DNA of 64,000 nucleotides, from contig NZ_JAJFES010000019.1 in assembly GCF_020708045.1 (NCBI RefSeq), forward strand, positions 1-64,000, read 5' to 3'. Positions 45,117 through 54,438 of this stretch are shown in pieces. The notes beneath the pieces are model-generated. The model was not told the DNA's origin. It searched no databases and saw only the letters and a program-made list of their open reading frames with translations. Within the stretch, counting starts at the first letter, position 1. Each line of letters begins with the position of its first letter. Both the position numbers and the translations under genes were made by a program. The stretch comes from Massilia sp. IC2-278. Lineage in GTDB: Bacteria > Pseudomonadota > Gammaproteobacteria > Burkholderiales > Burkholderiaceae_D.

Positions 45117-45722
45117 ATGATTTCAAAAATATGGCTCGCATTGGGCAAGTTCGTGTTCCTGGTCGTGTTGGCGATCGTGCTGGGCTACGGCATCGCCGCC
45201 TGGCGAGTCGCGGAGTTTGGAAATGAACGTTCAGACGAACCGGCCGATGCGGCGGTCGTACTCGGCGCTGCCGCCTGGGGCGACCAGCCATCTCCTGTGT
45301 ACCGCGAGCGCCTCAACGAAGCACTGATGCTCTACCAGACGGGGAGGGTACGCTGGATCATCTTCACGGGCGGGACGCCGAAACCAGGCTATTTGACGGA
45401 AGCGGAAGTAGGCCGGAAATTTGCACTGGCTCACGGCATCCCCGCCAAGGCCATTCTGCTCGACACCGAATCCCGCAGCACGTGGCAAAACCTGACCAAT
45501 GCAAAGAAGTTGATGACAACGGCGAGGCTGGACACGGTGCTCGTGGTGAGCGATCCGCTCCACATGCGCAGAGCCATGCGCATGGCTACCGATATCGGAT
45601 TGCACGCAAAGCCGGCACCCACGACGTCGAGCCGCTACCAATCATGGCGTTATTGGAGCAACTTCCTGTGGCGCGAAACCTCGCTCTATCTCGCGTATAT
45701 CGTGTTCAAGAAACTGACCTAG
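45117..45722 (+). CDS. DUF218 / YdcF-ElyC-SanA family protein
   Basis: The 201-aa protein has an N-terminal membrane anchor (LGKFVFLVVLAIVLGYGIAAW) and a periplasmic-facing DUF218 domain. The domain shows DAAVVLGAAAWGDQPSPVYRERL, IIFTGGTPKPGY, LLDTESRSTWQNL and VLVVSDPLHMRRA (in parts). Relatives such as SanA and ElyC influence envelope permeability and peptidoglycan or undecaprenyl metabolism. The ATG was chosen because it opens the anchor; the frame is open upstream without good start signals. It ends at a shared terminator. Confidence 0.88.
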   Translation: MISKIWLALGKFVFLVVLAIVLGYGIAAWRVAEFGNERSDEPADAAVVLGAAAWGDQPSPVYRERLNEALMLYQTGRVRWIIFTGGTPKPGYLTEAEVGRKFALAHGIPAKAILLDTESRSTWQNLTNAKKLMTTARLDTVLVVSDPLHMRRAMRMATDIGLHAKPAPTTSSRYQSWRYWSNFLWRETSLYLAYIVFKKLT

Positions 45723-45811
45723 CATTGACTGCCAATGCGATCGCCTACATAGCCAGGCCAGAAGCATCAGCACGGATCAGAGCCGTCTTTTGAGTTGAAG
45801 TCCCAAATAAG

Positions 45812-45846
45812 AAACGCCGGCGCGACATAAATCGCAGCCGGCGTTT
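45812..45846. terminator. Bidirectional terminator
   Basis: AAACGCCGGC pairs perfectly with GCCGGCGTTT around a 15-base loop, with a T run after it on the plus strand and TTTC on the minus strand. It lies between the convergent DUF218 gene and glutaryl-CoA dehydrogenase gene. Confidence 0.82.
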
Positions 45847-45861
45847 TTCGTAGGGCAGGGC

Positions 45862-47037
45862 TTAGAACGCAGCAATACCGGTTTGTGCACGACCCAGTAT
45901 CAGTGCATGAATATCATGCGTACCTTCATAGGTATTCACCACCTCCAGGTTCACCATGTGGCGAATGATCCCGAACTCGTCCGAAATACCATTCCCGCCC
46001 AGCATGTCGCGTGCGGTACGAGCGATATCCAGCGACTTGCCGCACGAATTGCGCTTCATGATCGAGGTGATCTCGACCGCCGCCGTGCCTTCGTCTTTCA
46101 TGCGGCCCAGGCGCAGGCAGCCTTGCAGGCCCAGGGTGATCTCGGTCTGCATGTCGGCCAGTTTCTTCTGCACCAGCTGGTTCGCCGCCAGGGGTTTACC
46201 GAACTGGTTGCGGTCCATGGTGTACTGGCGCGCCGTATGCCAGCAGGCTTCGGCCGCACCCAGCGCACCCCAGGCGATGCCATAGCGCGCCGAGTTCAGG
46301 CAGGTGAACGGACCCTTCAGGCCGCGCACGTCCGGGAAGGCATTCTCTTCAGGGCAGAACACATTGTCCATCACGATCTCGCCGGTGATAGACGAACGCA
46401 GGCCGAACTTGCCGTGAATCGCAGGAGCCGACAGACCTTCCATACCCTTTTCCAGCACGAAGCCGCGGATCGCGCCTTCATCGTCCTTGGCCCACACCAC
46501 GAACACATCCGCCACCGGCGAATTCGTGATCCACATCTTCGAGCCGGTCAGAGAGTAACCACCGTCCACTTTGCGCGCACGGGTCACCATCGAACCCGGG
46601 TCCGAACCGTGGTTCGGTTCCGTCAAACCGAAACAGCCGATCCATTCGCCGGTGGCCAGCTTCGGCAGATACTTCTGCTTGGTCGCTTCGTTGCCGAACT
46701 CGTAGATCGGCACCATCACCAGCGACGACTGCACGCTCATCATCGAGCGGTAGCCCGAGTCCACGCGCTCGACTTCGCGCGCGATCAGGCCGTAGGCGAC
46801 GTAATTCAGCCCAGGGCCGCCGTACTGTTCCGGAATGGTCGGGCCGAGGAGACCCAGTTCGCCCATCTCGCGGAAGATCGAGGTGTCCATGGTCTCGTGG
46901 CGGAAGGCATCGAGGATGCGTGGCTGCAGCTTGTCCTGGCAGTAGGCAGCGGCCGCGTCGCGCACCATGCGCTCGTCGTCGGTCAGTTGCTGGTCGAGCA
47001 GCAGGGGGTCGTCCCAGTGGAAAGCCGTTTTGGTCAT
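45862..47037 (-). CDS. gcdH: Glutaryl-CoA dehydrogenase
   Basis: This FAD enzyme oxidises and decarboxylates glutaryl-CoA to crotonyl-CoA, passing electrons to ETF. The 391-aa protein has the acyl-CoA dehydrogenase folds with [16 protein letters not shown] and [19 protein letters not shown]. The C-terminal [22 protein letters not shown] holds the catalytic glutamate in [18 protein letters not shown] and [13 protein letters not shown] are typical of GcdH. It lies directly behind ETF-ubiquinone oxidoreductase and opposite a dicarboxylate-type beta-oxidation operon whose product should be glutaryl-CoA. Confidence 0.95.
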   Translation of the reverse strand: MTKTAFHWDDPLLLDQQLTDDERMVRDAAAAYCQDKLQPRILDAFRHETMDTSIFREMGELGLLGPTIPEQYGGPGLNYVAYGLIAREVERVDSGYRSMMSVQSSLVMVPIYEFGNEATKQKYLPKLATGEWIGCFGLTEPNHGSDPGSMVTRARKVDGGYSLTGSKMWITNSPVADVFVVWAKDDEGAIRGFVLEKGMEGLSAPAIHGKFGLRSSITGEIVMDNVFCPEENAFPDVRGLKGPFTCLNSARYGIAWGALGAAEACWHTARQYTMDRNQFGKPLAANQLVQKKLADMQTEITLGLQGCLRLGRMKDEGTAAVEITSIMKRNSCGKSLDIARTARDMLGGNGISDEFGIIRHMVNLEVVNTYEGTHDIHALILGRAQTGIAAF

Positions 47038-47061
47038 GATGGTCTCTTCTTCAAAAATGGT

Positions 47062-48726
47062 TTACATGTTCGGGTAGTTCGGGCCGCCGCCGCCTTCCGG
47101 CGTCACCCAGACGATGTTCTGGGTCGGGTCCTTGATGTCGCAGGTCTTGCAGTGCACGCAGTTCTGGGCGTTGATCTGCAGGCGGTCCTCGCCCGCGTCG
47201 CTCTTCACGTACTCGTACACGCCGGCAGGGCAGTAGCGCCCCTCCGGTCCCGCATACTTGGCCAGGTTGATCTGCACCGGCACGGCCGGGTTCTTCAGCG
47301 TCAGGTGCACCGGCTGGTCTTCGGCGTGGTTCGTGTTCGAGATGAACACCGACGACAGCTTGTCGAAGGTGAGCTTCCCGTCCGGCTTCGGATACACGAT
47401 CGGCTGGAAGTCCGAAGCCGGGCGCAAACACTCGTGGTCCGCGTGCTTGTGGCGCAGGGTCCAGGGCGCCTTGCCCTTGAAGACCATCTGGTCGATGCCG
47501 GTCATGACGGTGCCCAGGTACAGGCCCTTGCTCATCCACGGCTTGAAGTTGCGGGCAACGTACAGTTCTTCGTGCAGCCACGATTGCTTGAAGGCGACCG
47601 GGTAGCTGCTCAATTCATCGTGCTGGCGCCCCGCGCCCAGCGCCGCAAAGGCCGATTCCGCCGCCAGCATGCCGGTCTTGATCGCACCATGGCTGCCCTT
47701 GATGCGGCTGGTGTTCAGGAAGCCCGCATCGCAGCCGATCAGGCAGCCGCCCGGGAACACGGTTTTCGGCAGCGACTGCAGCCCGCCCGCCGTGATCGCG
47801 CGCGCACCATACGAGATGCGCTTGCCGCCCTCAAAGAAGTGACGGATCGCCGGATGCGTTTTATAGCGCTGGAATTCCTCGTACGGCGACAGATACGGGT
47901 TTTGGTAGGCCAGGCCCACCACGAAGCCCACCGCCACCTGGTTGTTCTCCAGGTGATACAGGAAGGAGCCGCCGTAGGTGTCGTTATCGAGCGGCCAGCC
48001 GGCCGTGTGGATCACCAGGCCCGGCTTGTGTTTCGCTGGGTCGATCTCCCACAGCTCCTTGATGCCGATGCCGTAGGTTTGCGGGTCGGCGTCCTTGTTC
48101 AGCTCATACTTGGCCATCAGCTGCTTGCCGAGGTGGCCGCGTGAACCTTCGGCGAAGAAGGTGTACTTCGCATGCAGCTCCATCCCGAGCTGGAAGTCCG
48201 GCCCCGGTTCGCCATCGCGCTTCACCCCCATGTTCCCGGTGGCGACGCCTTTCACCGAACCATCCTCGTTGTAGAGGATTTCGGCGGCAGGGAAGCCGGG
48301 GAAGATCTCGACGCCCAGCGCTTCGGCCTGCTGGCCCAGCCAGCGCGTCACATTCGCCAGCGAAATCACGTAGTTGCCGTGATTGGTCAGCATCTTCGGC
48401 ACCATGAAACCGGGCGTGCGGATCGCCTTGGTCTCGGTGAGGAACAGCACTTGGTCTTCGGTCACTGGGGTGTGCAGCGGCGCCCCGAGCTCTTTCCAGT
48501 TCGGGAAGAGTTCATTGAGCGCAATCGGGTCCATCACCGCGCCCGACAGGATGTGGGCGCCGATTTCTCCGCCTTTTTCCAGCACGCAGACCGACACTTC
48601 CTGGCCCTTGTCGGCGGCCAGCTGCTTCAGGCGGATCGCGGCCGACAAGCCCGCAGGCCCGCCGCCGACGATCACCACGTCGTATTCCATCGACTCGCGC
48701 GGACCGTATTCTTCCAACAGACTCAT
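47062..48726 (-). CDS. Electron transfer flavoprotein-ubiquinone oxidoreductase
   Basis: This membrane-associated FAD and [4Fe-4S] enzyme passes electrons from reduced ETF to ubiquinone. The 554-aa protein begins with the FAD site YDVVIVGGGPAGLSAAIRLKQ. The ubiquinone-binding and membrane-touching part is in the middle (GGSFLYHLENNQVAVGFVVGL). Near the end it carries the ferredoxin-like cluster CVHCKTCDIKDPTQNIVW together with the CPAGVYEY cysteine. The length is standard. Located between the branched-chain-type ABC transporter genes and gcdH, it supplies the electron sink for the three acyl-CoA dehydrogenases encoded in this region. The ETF subunits themselves are not in the window. Confidence 0.97.
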   Translation of the reverse strand: MSLLEEYGPRESMEYDVVIVGGGPAGLSAAIRLKQLAADKGQEVSVCVLEKGGEIGAHILSGAVMDPIALNELFPNWKELGAPLHTPVTEDQVLFLTETKAIRTPGFMVPKMLTNHGNYVISLANVTRWLGQQAEALGVEIFPGFPAAEILYNEDGSVKGVATGNMGVKRDGEPGPDFQLGMELHAKYTFFAEGSRGHLGKQLMAKYELNKDADPQTYGIGIKELWEIDPAKHKPGLVIHTAGWPLDNDTYGGSFLYHLENNQVAVGFVVGLAYQNPYLSPYEEFQRYKTHPAIRHFFEGGKRISYGARAITAGGLQSLPKTVFPGGCLIGCDAGFLNTSRIKGSHGAIKTGMLAAESAFAALGAGRQHDELSSYPVAFKQSWLHEELYVARNFKPWMSKGLYLGTVMTGIDQMVFKGKAPWTLRHKHADHECLRPASDFQPIVYPKPDGKLTFDKLSSVFISNTNHAEDQPVHLTLKNPAVPVQINLAKYAGPEGRYCPAGVYEYVKSDAGEDRLQINAQNCVHCKTCDIKDPTQNIVWVTPEGGGGPNYPNM

Positions 48727-48741
48727 ATCAAAACACTCCGA

Positions 48742-49443
48742 TCAGCGCGCGAAATACAGATCGTGCAGGTGGTCCAGGCTGACCTCGGACGCGGCCTGCG
48801 ACAGCACCACTTTCCCGCTCTGCATCAGGTACACGTGGTCGGCCACGCCCACCGCGCGGTGGGTGTTCTGCTCGACCAGGATGATGGTGCGGCCATCCTG
48901 CTTCAGGCGTCCCAGAATCTCGAACAGTTCGTTCACCATCACCGGCGCCAGGCCGAGCGAAGGCTCGTCGATGATCAGGACCTTCGGGTCGCTCATCAGG
49001 CCGCGCGCCATGGCCAGCATCTGCGCCTCGCCGCCCGAGAGCGAACCGGCCAGCTGCTTGCGGCGTTCGCGCAGGCGCGGGAACATGACATACGATTTTT
49101 CCAGGTTGGCCGCGGCGCCTGCGCGATGCTGTGGCGAGAAGGCGCCCATCATCAGGTTTTCCTCGACCGTCATGTCGCGGAAGACCATGCGGCCTTCCGG
49201 GATCATGGCCATCGAGACCAGGTTCATGTCCCAGGTCGGCATGCCGTTGAGCGGCTTGCCATCCAGGGTGATCGACCCCTGCGACACCGGGATCAGGCCC
49301 ATGATGGCGCGCAGCAGGGTGGTCTTGCCGGCGCCGTTCTGGCCGATGATGGTGGTCAGCTTGCCTGGCTGGACGCTGAGCGACAGGTCCCACAGCACGT
49401 TGATGGCGCCGTAGCCCGCGCGTACGTTTTGAACTTCTAACAT
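48742..49443 (-). CDS. livF: Branched-chain amino acid-type ABC transporter ATPase LivF
   Basis: The 233-aa cytosolic ATPase has Walker A GQNGAGKTT near residue 36, LSGGEAQMLAMARGL as signature and Walker B VLIIDEPSLGLAP. The LivF-type segment AGYGAINVLWDLSLSV is at the front. It is the last of five genes of a HAAT-family importer (livK-livH-livM-livG-livF). One base separates it from livG. The system may import a carboxylate rather than an amino acid, given its genomic partners. Confidence 0.94.
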   Translation of the reverse strand: MLEVQNVRAGYGAINVLWDLSLSVQPGKLTTIIGQNGAGKTTLLRAIMGLIPVSQGSITLDGKPLNGMPTWDMNLVSMAMIPEGRMVFRDMTVEENLMMGAFSPQHRAGAAANLEKSYVMFPRLRERRKQLAGSLSGGEAQMLAMARGLMSDPKVLIIDEPSLGLAPVMVNELFEILGRLKQDGRTIILVEQNTHRAVGVADHVYLMQSGKVVLSQAASEVSLDHLHDLYFAR

Positions 49444-49444
49444 C

Positions 49445-50149
49445 TCAGCCTCCCGTATAACTCTTGATGACGGCCGGGTCGCTGAACACCTGGGCCGGCG
49501 TGCCCTCGGCAATCAGCCCGCCGAAGTTCAGCACGGCGACGCGTTCGCACAGATTGCTGATGGTCTCGATGTCGTGTTCGATGATCACGATCCCGACTGC
49601 GAACTCCTTGTGCAAATCCTTCAGCATGTTCATGAAGGCGCGCTTGCCGTTGGTTTCCAGGCCGGCCAGCACTTCGTCCAGCAGCAGCAGCTTCGGATTG
49701 GTCGACAGGGCTTTCGCCACTTCCAAGGCTTTGAGTTCCGTCAGCGCCAGGCCCGTGGACGCGTCGCGTTCCGACTTGGCCGCCAGGTTGGTAAAGGCGA
49801 GGATCTCGTCGATGCGCTTCTGGTCGATGGAACCGGTGCCGAAGCGCTGGGCCACTTCCAGGTTCTGGCGCACCGTCAGCTCGTGCATCGGCTGCGGAAT
49901 CTGGAAGGTACGGCCGATGCCCATGCGGGCACGCTGGTACATCGGCGCCTTCAGCACGTCGGTGCCGTTGAAGACGATGCGGCCGGTGGTCGGGCGTACC
50001 AGGCCGGAAATGGCGTTGAACAGGGTGGTCTTGCCGGCGCCGTTGGCGCCGACCAGGCCGACGACGTCGCCGGTACCCACCGACAGGGTCACGTCATTGA
50101 CCGCCGTGAGGCCGCCGAAGCGGACGGTGACGTTTTCAAGCTGCAGCAT
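49445..50149 (-). CDS. livG: Branched-chain amino acid-type ABC transporter ATPase LivG
   Basis: The 234-aa ATPase shows Walker A GANGAGKTTLFNAISG, an R-rich loop MGIGRTFQIPQPMHELTV typical of LivG, and the Walker B LLLLDEVLAGLETN. The usual LSGGQ signature is replaced by TGLALTELKALEVAKAL, as is common in LivG proteins of this group. The LEFGG-like C-terminal sequence is present as FGGLIAEG. It overlaps livM by 14 bases. Confidence 0.93.
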   Translation of the reverse strand: MLQLENVTVRFGGLTAVNDVTLSVGTGDVVGLVGANGAGKTTLFNAISGLVRPTTGRIVFNGTDVLKAPMYQRARMGIGRTFQIPQPMHELTVRQNLEVAQRFGTGSIDQKRIDEILAFTNLAAKSERDASTGLALTELKALEVAKALSTNPKLLLLDEVLAGLETNGKRAFMNMLKDLHKEFAVGIVIIEHDIETISNLCERVAVLNFGGLIAEGTPAQVFSDPAVIKSYTGG

Positions 50150-51089
50150 CTTTTTTCCTCTTGAACTTGCGGAACAGGCCAAGCAGGCCATCCGGGCTGG
50201 CGATGATCATCACCACCAGGACCAGGCCGAGCACCAGCTGGTGGCCGGTCGGCATGATGTTCTTCACGAACAGCTGGTCGACCAGGTAGACCACGACGGC
50301 GCCGATCAGCGGGCCGGTGATGGTGCGGTAGCCGCCGAAGATGGCCGCCACGATCGGGATCGTCACCCACAGCGCGCTGAAGGCGTAATCCGGCTCGAGG
50401 AAGTTGATGTAGTGGGCGTTGAAGGCGCCGACCACGCCGCACATGAAGGCCGAGACCAGCAGCATCAGCGCTTTCAGCAGGGTGTTGTTCACGCCTACCA
50501 CGCGGGTCGCGTCTTCGCTGTCGTGCATGGCGCGCAGGGCCAGGCCTTGCGGGCTGCGGCGGATGCGGTCGTAGATCCAGGCAAACACCAGCACGATGGT
50601 CAGGATCACCAGGTAGTTGCCGATCTTGGTCGAGAAGTCGATCCCGAACAGGGTCGGCAGCTGCGGAATGCTGGCGATGCCGGCCGAACCGCCGGTCACC
50701 GATTCCCACTCGGTGGCGAGGATGCGGAAGATGTGGGCGTAGGCCAAAATCGCCAGTGCGAAGTAGGGGCCGCGCAGGCGCAGCACCGGCAGCATCAGCA
50801 CCGCCGACACCACGGCGCCAACGCCGCCCATCAGCAGGCCGAGGAAGATCGGCAGGCCATGCTGCATGCTCAGCACCGCCGACGTGTAGGCGCCGACACC
50901 GAAGAAGGCTGCGTGGCCGAAGCTCACCATGCCGCCCAGGTTACCGAGCAGGGCCCACGACAGGGCGATACCGCCGATGACGAGCGAGGCGATCACCAGC
51001 GACATCACGTAGGCGTCGCCGCCCAGCAGCACCGGGACCAGGATATACACCGCCAGCAGGACGGCAATGAGTAACTTATTGATTTTCAT
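50136..51089 (-). CDS. livM: Branched-chain amino acid-type ABC permease LivM
   Basis: The 317-aa inner-membrane permease has about nine to ten helices. It carries the conserved cytosolic loop GPYFALAILAYAHIFR and RIRRSPQGLALRAMHDSEDATRVVGVN (in parts), the coupling region that contacts the ATPases. It ends with the short charged tail RKFKRKKD. It overlaps livH by four bases and livG by fourteen, so all four transport genes are translationally linked. Confidence 0.94.
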   Translation of the reverse strand: MKINKLLIAVLLAVYILVPVLLGGDAYVMSLVIASLVIGGIALSWALLGNLGGMVSFGHAAFFGVGAYTSAVLSMQHGLPIFLGLLMGGVGAVVSAVLMLPVLRLRGPYFALAILAYAHIFRILATEWESVTGGSAGIASIPQLPTLFGIDFSTKIGNYLVILTIVLVFAWIYDRIRRSPQGLALRAMHDSEDATRVVGVNNTLLKALMLLVSAFMCGVVGAFNAHYINFLEPDYAFSALWVTIPIVAAIFGGYRTITGPLIGAVVVYLVDQLFVKNIMPTGHQLVLGLVLVVMIIASPDGLLGLFRKFKRKKDAAA

Positions 51090-51958
51090 CCGCGCCTCCG
51101 GGCAGCACCAAACAGACCGTTCGGCATGACGAACAACACCAGCAGGAACAGACCCATGCCGGCCAACTCTTGCAGCGCCGAGCTGGCGAGCGTGACGGTC
51201 AGCGACTCGGCAATGCCCAGCAGGACTGCGCCGATCAGCACACCCGGGATCGAGCCGATACCGGCCAGCACGGTGATGATGAAGGCTTTCACGGTCAGCA
51301 CGCCGCCGTAGGCAGGGGTGATGACGCCGTAGCTAAAGAGGGCGACGCCGGCGAAGGCGGCCAGGATGCCGGCCACGATGAACGACACCAGTTCGGTCTT
51401 GCCCGGGTTGATGCCCATGAGTTTGGCGGCGTCGCGGTTGCTCGACACGGCGCGCACGGCGCGGCCATACCAGGAGCGCGACAGCCACCACCAGAGGGCG
51501 ACGATCAGCACGATGCTCACGCCGAAGAACAGCACTTCGGAACGCATCGAGTACAGTTCGCCGACCACGAAGGCTTCCTGCATCCAGCTCGAGCTGGTGG
51601 CGCGCACGTCGGCGCTCCAGATCATCAGCACCAGGTTGGTCAGGATCACGCCGACGCCATAGGTCAGGGTGAGCGAATTGATTTCGCGGTTGGTCTTGAT
51701 TTTGCCGACCACGAAGTAAAGAAGGGCGGAGGTGATCGTCACGATGATCACCGCGGCCGGGATGGCCATGATTGGATTCCAGCCGAGTTTCGATTCGACC
51801 GTGTAGGCGATGTACGCCGCCAGCAGTACCAGTTCGCCGTGTGCCAGGTTGATCACTTTCATGGCGCCGAAGACCAGCGCCAGGCCAAGTGCGATCAGGG
51901 CGTACGACCCGCCCTGTAACAGCCCGGAATACACGGCTTGTAAGATCAAGTCCGTCAT
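51086..51958 (-). CDS. livH: Branched-chain amino acid-type ABC permease LivH
   Basis: The 290-aa inner-membrane permease has eight or nine helices. It contains LLQGGSYALIALGLALVFGAMKVINLAHGEL (in parts), the standard LivH opening, and the coupling loop YGRAVRAVSSNRDAAKLMGIN. A Gly-rich C-terminal ALQELAGMGLFLLVLFVMPNGLFG closes the protein. It is the first permease gene after livK, from which it is separated by a strong hairpin at 51982-52004. Confidence 0.94.
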   Translation of the reverse strand: MTDLILQAVYSGLLQGGSYALIALGLALVFGAMKVINLAHGELVLLAAYIAYTVESKLGWNPIMAIPAAVIIVTITSALLYFVVGKIKTNREINSLTLTYGVGVILTNLVLMIWSADVRATSSSWMQEAFVVGELYSMRSEVLFFGVSIVLIVALWWWLSRSWYGRAVRAVSSNRDAAKLMGINPGKTELVSFIVAGILAAFAGVALFSYGVITPAYGGVLTVKAFIITVLAGIGSIPGVLIGAVLLGIAESLTVTLASSALQELAGMGLFLLVLFVMPNGLFGAARRRG

Positions 51959-51981
51959 TTCTGCATTCCCATCGAATTCGT

Positions 51982-52004
51982 GCGGGCAGGGGAGTCCTGC
52001 CCGC
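51982..52004 (-). terminator. Stem-loop between livK and livHMGF
   Basis: GCGGGCAGG and CCTGCCCGC form a perfect 9-bp stem with a 5-base loop in the 107-base gap. No T run follows on the minus strand. It therefore looks like an RNA-stabilising or attenuating hairpin that raises binding-protein mRNA over permease mRNA rather than a full terminator. This is a common arrangement in ABC importer operons. Confidence 0.6.
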
Positions 52005-52065
52005 TTACTTCAAACTACGGTTGCGGGTAACGCTCTATATATAGAGGAGACCAGCGAGAAGCGTA

Positions 52066-53226
52066 TTACCAAGGCACGCCAGGGAATTTCGGCTTGGCGG
52101 TAGCCGCTTCCTTCGGCCACACCAGTTCGACCTTCTTGCCCTGGTGCTGGCCCATGCGCTGGGTGAAGTTCTTGTTGTCGCCGTTGGCGTCGAACTGCAC
52201 GCGGCCGATCAAGGTCTGCTTGTCGGTCTTGCGCATTTCTTCGATCACGCCGCCCTTCTTGATGGTGCCCTTGTCGGCGGCGCGTGCGATGGCTTCAAAC
52301 AGCAGCATCGATTGCACGTAGCCGAACTGGCCCAGGTAGTCAGGCTCCTTGTTCAGCAGCGATTTGTAGGCGTCGCCGAATGCCTTGCCGTCCGGCGAGG
52401 TGAAGGTGACAGGAAAGGGCAGGACGGCGGTGCCGTACACGTTCGGCATCAGGTCCGGGAAGTCGGCCGCCATTTTCGGGGTGGCCAGCGACCACACGCC
52501 GGCGATCGCCTTGACGTTCGGTTTCAGCACGCGTGCCGCGCGCAGGATGCCGACGTATTCGTTTTCGTAGCCGACCATGGCGATGAATTCCGACTTGTCG
52601 CGCAGCTTGACCTTGTTCAGGATAGGCTTGAAGTCGGTGATGGCCGGATCAAAAGCGTGCATGCCGACCTTGATGCCTTTCGCGCTCAGAGTCTTCTCGA
52701 CGTCGGCAGCCAGGCCGTGGGTCGCATCCTTGGTCGAGTAGATGATCGAGACCGACTTCACGCCCAGGTCCGAGATCAAACCGACCAGGGCTTTCTGGTA
52801 GCCCTCGGTGTTATTAATACGGAAGAAGTTCTTGCGGCCGGCTTTCACCAGGCCGTCGTCGACGCCGCCCGAAGTGATGTAGGCCAGGCCCAGCTTGTTC
52901 GCCGCGTCCGACGCAGGCGAGATGTTGTTCGAGCCGTAGCCGCCGGTCACGGCGACCACGCCCTGGCTGGCCAGCTTCTCGACTGCCGCAACCGCCTTGG
53001 CCGGCGCCGATTCGTCGTCGACGGTGACCAGCTTGATGGTGTGCTTGCCGTTGGTCTTGTTGAAGACTTCCGCAGCGACGCGGATGCCTTCCTGCGTGCC
53101 CATGCCGACGCGGGCCAGTGGGCCGGTCAACGGGATCTGCACGCCGACCAGGAATTCTTCGGCGCTTGCCGACCCTGCGCTGAGTGCCGCGAATACTGCG
53201 AGGGCGATTGTTTTAGCCTTGCTCAT
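52066..53226 (-). CDS. livK: ABC transporter substrate-binding protein, LivK type
   Basis: The 386-aa periplasmic binding protein has the signal peptide MSKAKTIALAVFAALSAGSASA and then EEFLVGVQIPLTGPLARVGMGTQEG, the classic type I (HAAT) opening. Domain features include VVAVTGGYGSNNISPASDAANK and GVDDGLVKAGRKNFFRINNTEG (in parts). The ATG after GGAGACA is preferred over the GTG three codons earlier. Ligand specificity is unknown. The location beside a dicarboxylate-type operon and an IclR regulator suggests a carboxylic acid substrate. Confidence 0.9.
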   Translation of the reverse strand: MSKAKTIALAVFAALSAGSASAEEFLVGVQIPLTGPLARVGMGTQEGIRVAAEVFNKTNGKHTIKLVTVDDESAPAKAVAAVEKLASQGVVAVTGGYGSNNISPASDAANKLGLAYITSGGVDDGLVKAGRKNFFRINNTEGYQKALVGLISDLGVKSVSIIYSTKDATHGLAADVEKTLSAKGIKVGMHAFDPAITDFKPILNKVKLRDKSEFIAMVGYENEYVGILRAARVLKPNVKAIAGVWSLATPKMAADFPDLMPNVYGTAVLPFPVTFTSPDGKAFGDAYKSLLNKEPDYLGQFGYVQSMLLFEAIARAADKGTIKKGGVIEEMRKTDKQTLIGRVQFDANGDNKNFTQRMGQHQGKKVELVWPKEAATAKPKFPGVPW

Positions 53227-53328
53227 TGTCTCCACCTATTCAGATTGTTGCCACGAATCGGATCCCGTTGCGGGGACCGGGTTTGTCTGCGATGGCCCGG
53301 GGTGCCGGGCCGTCGCATGTTCTTGTCA

Positions 53329-54135
53329 TCAGCCGATGTTGCGGCCCATGCTCATTTCTACATTCCGTACCAGTTGCACCAGGCGCGGGCCGAGGTCTTC
53401 GATCAGCTTCTCCTGCGGCAGCAGGAAGGCCGGGCCGCCGCAGTTGAAAGCCATCGACTTCGCTGTGTCGGGGTCGACCAGCGGCACGCCGACGGCGCTG
53501 ATGTTCGCGTCCCAGTAGCCCGACGACAGCACGAAGCCGCGGTCCTGGAAGTCCTTGAAGCCTTGTTCGATGTCGGCCTTGATCTTCGGCCAGTTGTTTT
53601 CCGCGTGCAGGCGGATGTGGTCCATCAGGAAGTCGCGGTCGGCCTGGGGCAGGCCGCACAAGTAGGCCTTGCCCATCGCGGTCGTCGCGAGCGGAATGCG
53701 CGAACCGGCGTCGCGGCGCAGGGTGACGGCGGCGCTGCCGCGGCAGGCCTCCACGTACACCATGTGCAGGCGGTCGCGGATGCCGATCGCCACCGAGCAC
53801 TGGGCGTATTCGGCCAGTTCCTGCATGCCGGGGCGGGCGAGTTTGCGCACGTCGAGATTGGCCAGCAGCGTGTAGCCGAGCGCCAGCACGGGCGCGCCGA
53901 GCTGGTAGCGGCCCTGTTCGGGCGAATAATTCAGGTAGCCGAGCTTGGTCAGCGTGTAAGTGAGGCGGGAGATCGTGGGCTTCGGCATGGCCGTGCGCTT
54001 GGCCATCTCGCTGTTGCTGAGGTAAGCCTCGCCAGGACGGAAGCAGCGCAGGATTTCGAGCCCGCGCGCCAGGGCAGTCACGAATTGACGGTCCTTGGCA
54101 TTTTCTTCCTCAGTGTATGACTGGATTTCTTCCAT
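53329..54135 (-). CDS. IclR-family transcriptional regulator
   Basis: The 268-aa protein (start MEEIQSYTEEE, with GGAG eight bases ahead) has an N-terminal winged helix (FVTALARGLEILRCF and SNSEMAKRTAMPKPTISRL). A GAF-like ligand domain follows, with SRIPLATTAMGKAYLCGLP, the IclR signature. It is divergent from the beta-oxidation operon and upstream of livKHMGF in the same direction, so it probably controls both. Regulators of this type in hydroxy- and dicarboxylic acid pathways bind pathway intermediates. Twin candidate operators lie in the divergent gap. Confidence 0.93.
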   Translation of the reverse strand: MEEIQSYTEEENAKDRQFVTALARGLEILRCFRPGEAYLSNSEMAKRTAMPKPTISRLTYTLTKLGYLNYSPEQGRYQLGAPVLALGYTLLANLDVRKLARPGMQELAEYAQCSVAIGIRDRLHMVYVEACRGSAAVTLRRDAGSRIPLATTAMGKAYLCGLPQADRDFLMDHIRLHAENNWPKIKADIEQGFKDFQDRGFVLSSGYWDANISAVGVPLVDPDTAKSMAFNCGGPAFLLPQEKLIEDLGPRLVQLVRNVEMSMGRNIG

Positions 54136-54229
54136 CTCATTGTCTCCGTTGCCCAGCATCTTTGGCTGAGTCTGGAAATGATGATCACATATCAAAAACG
54201 GGAGTGTCAACAGTTTTGTGAAATGGTCG

Positions 54230-54242
54230 TTCGCAGTGCGAA
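54230..54242. promoter_or_regulatory. Candidate IclR operator, site 1
   Basis: TTCGCAGTGCGAA is palindromic except for its central base and extends to GTTCGCAGTGCGAAAC. It lies 95 bases upstream of the IclR start in the divergent region. The related TTCGCACAGCGAA at 54398-54410 lies near the beta-oxidation operon. The pair of like sites suggests one regulator binding twice. Confidence 0.55.
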
Positions 54243-54397
54243 ACACCAAATATTGACGTTCCTATGACAACTGGGTAAATCCGGGTTCGGTATGCGGATT
54301 TGTGGTTTTCTGGACGTGAAATCGGGGTCGGCGAGACGTTTACATTCGCGCCAAAAATGGGTTATCGTTGAATTCGCTGCAAGATGCAAAACACAAT

Positions 54398-54410
54398 TTC
54401 GCACAGCGAA
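54398..54410. promoter_or_regulatory. Candidate IclR operator, site 2
   Basis: TTCGCACAGCGAA matches the half-sites of site 1 (TTCGC...GCGAA) with a changed centre and lies 28 bases before the ATG of the bifunctional beta-oxidation gene. It could overlap the promoter and act as a repressor site. Confidence 0.5.
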
Positions 54411-54438
54411 CCAACTACAGAACAAGGAGACAGGACAC

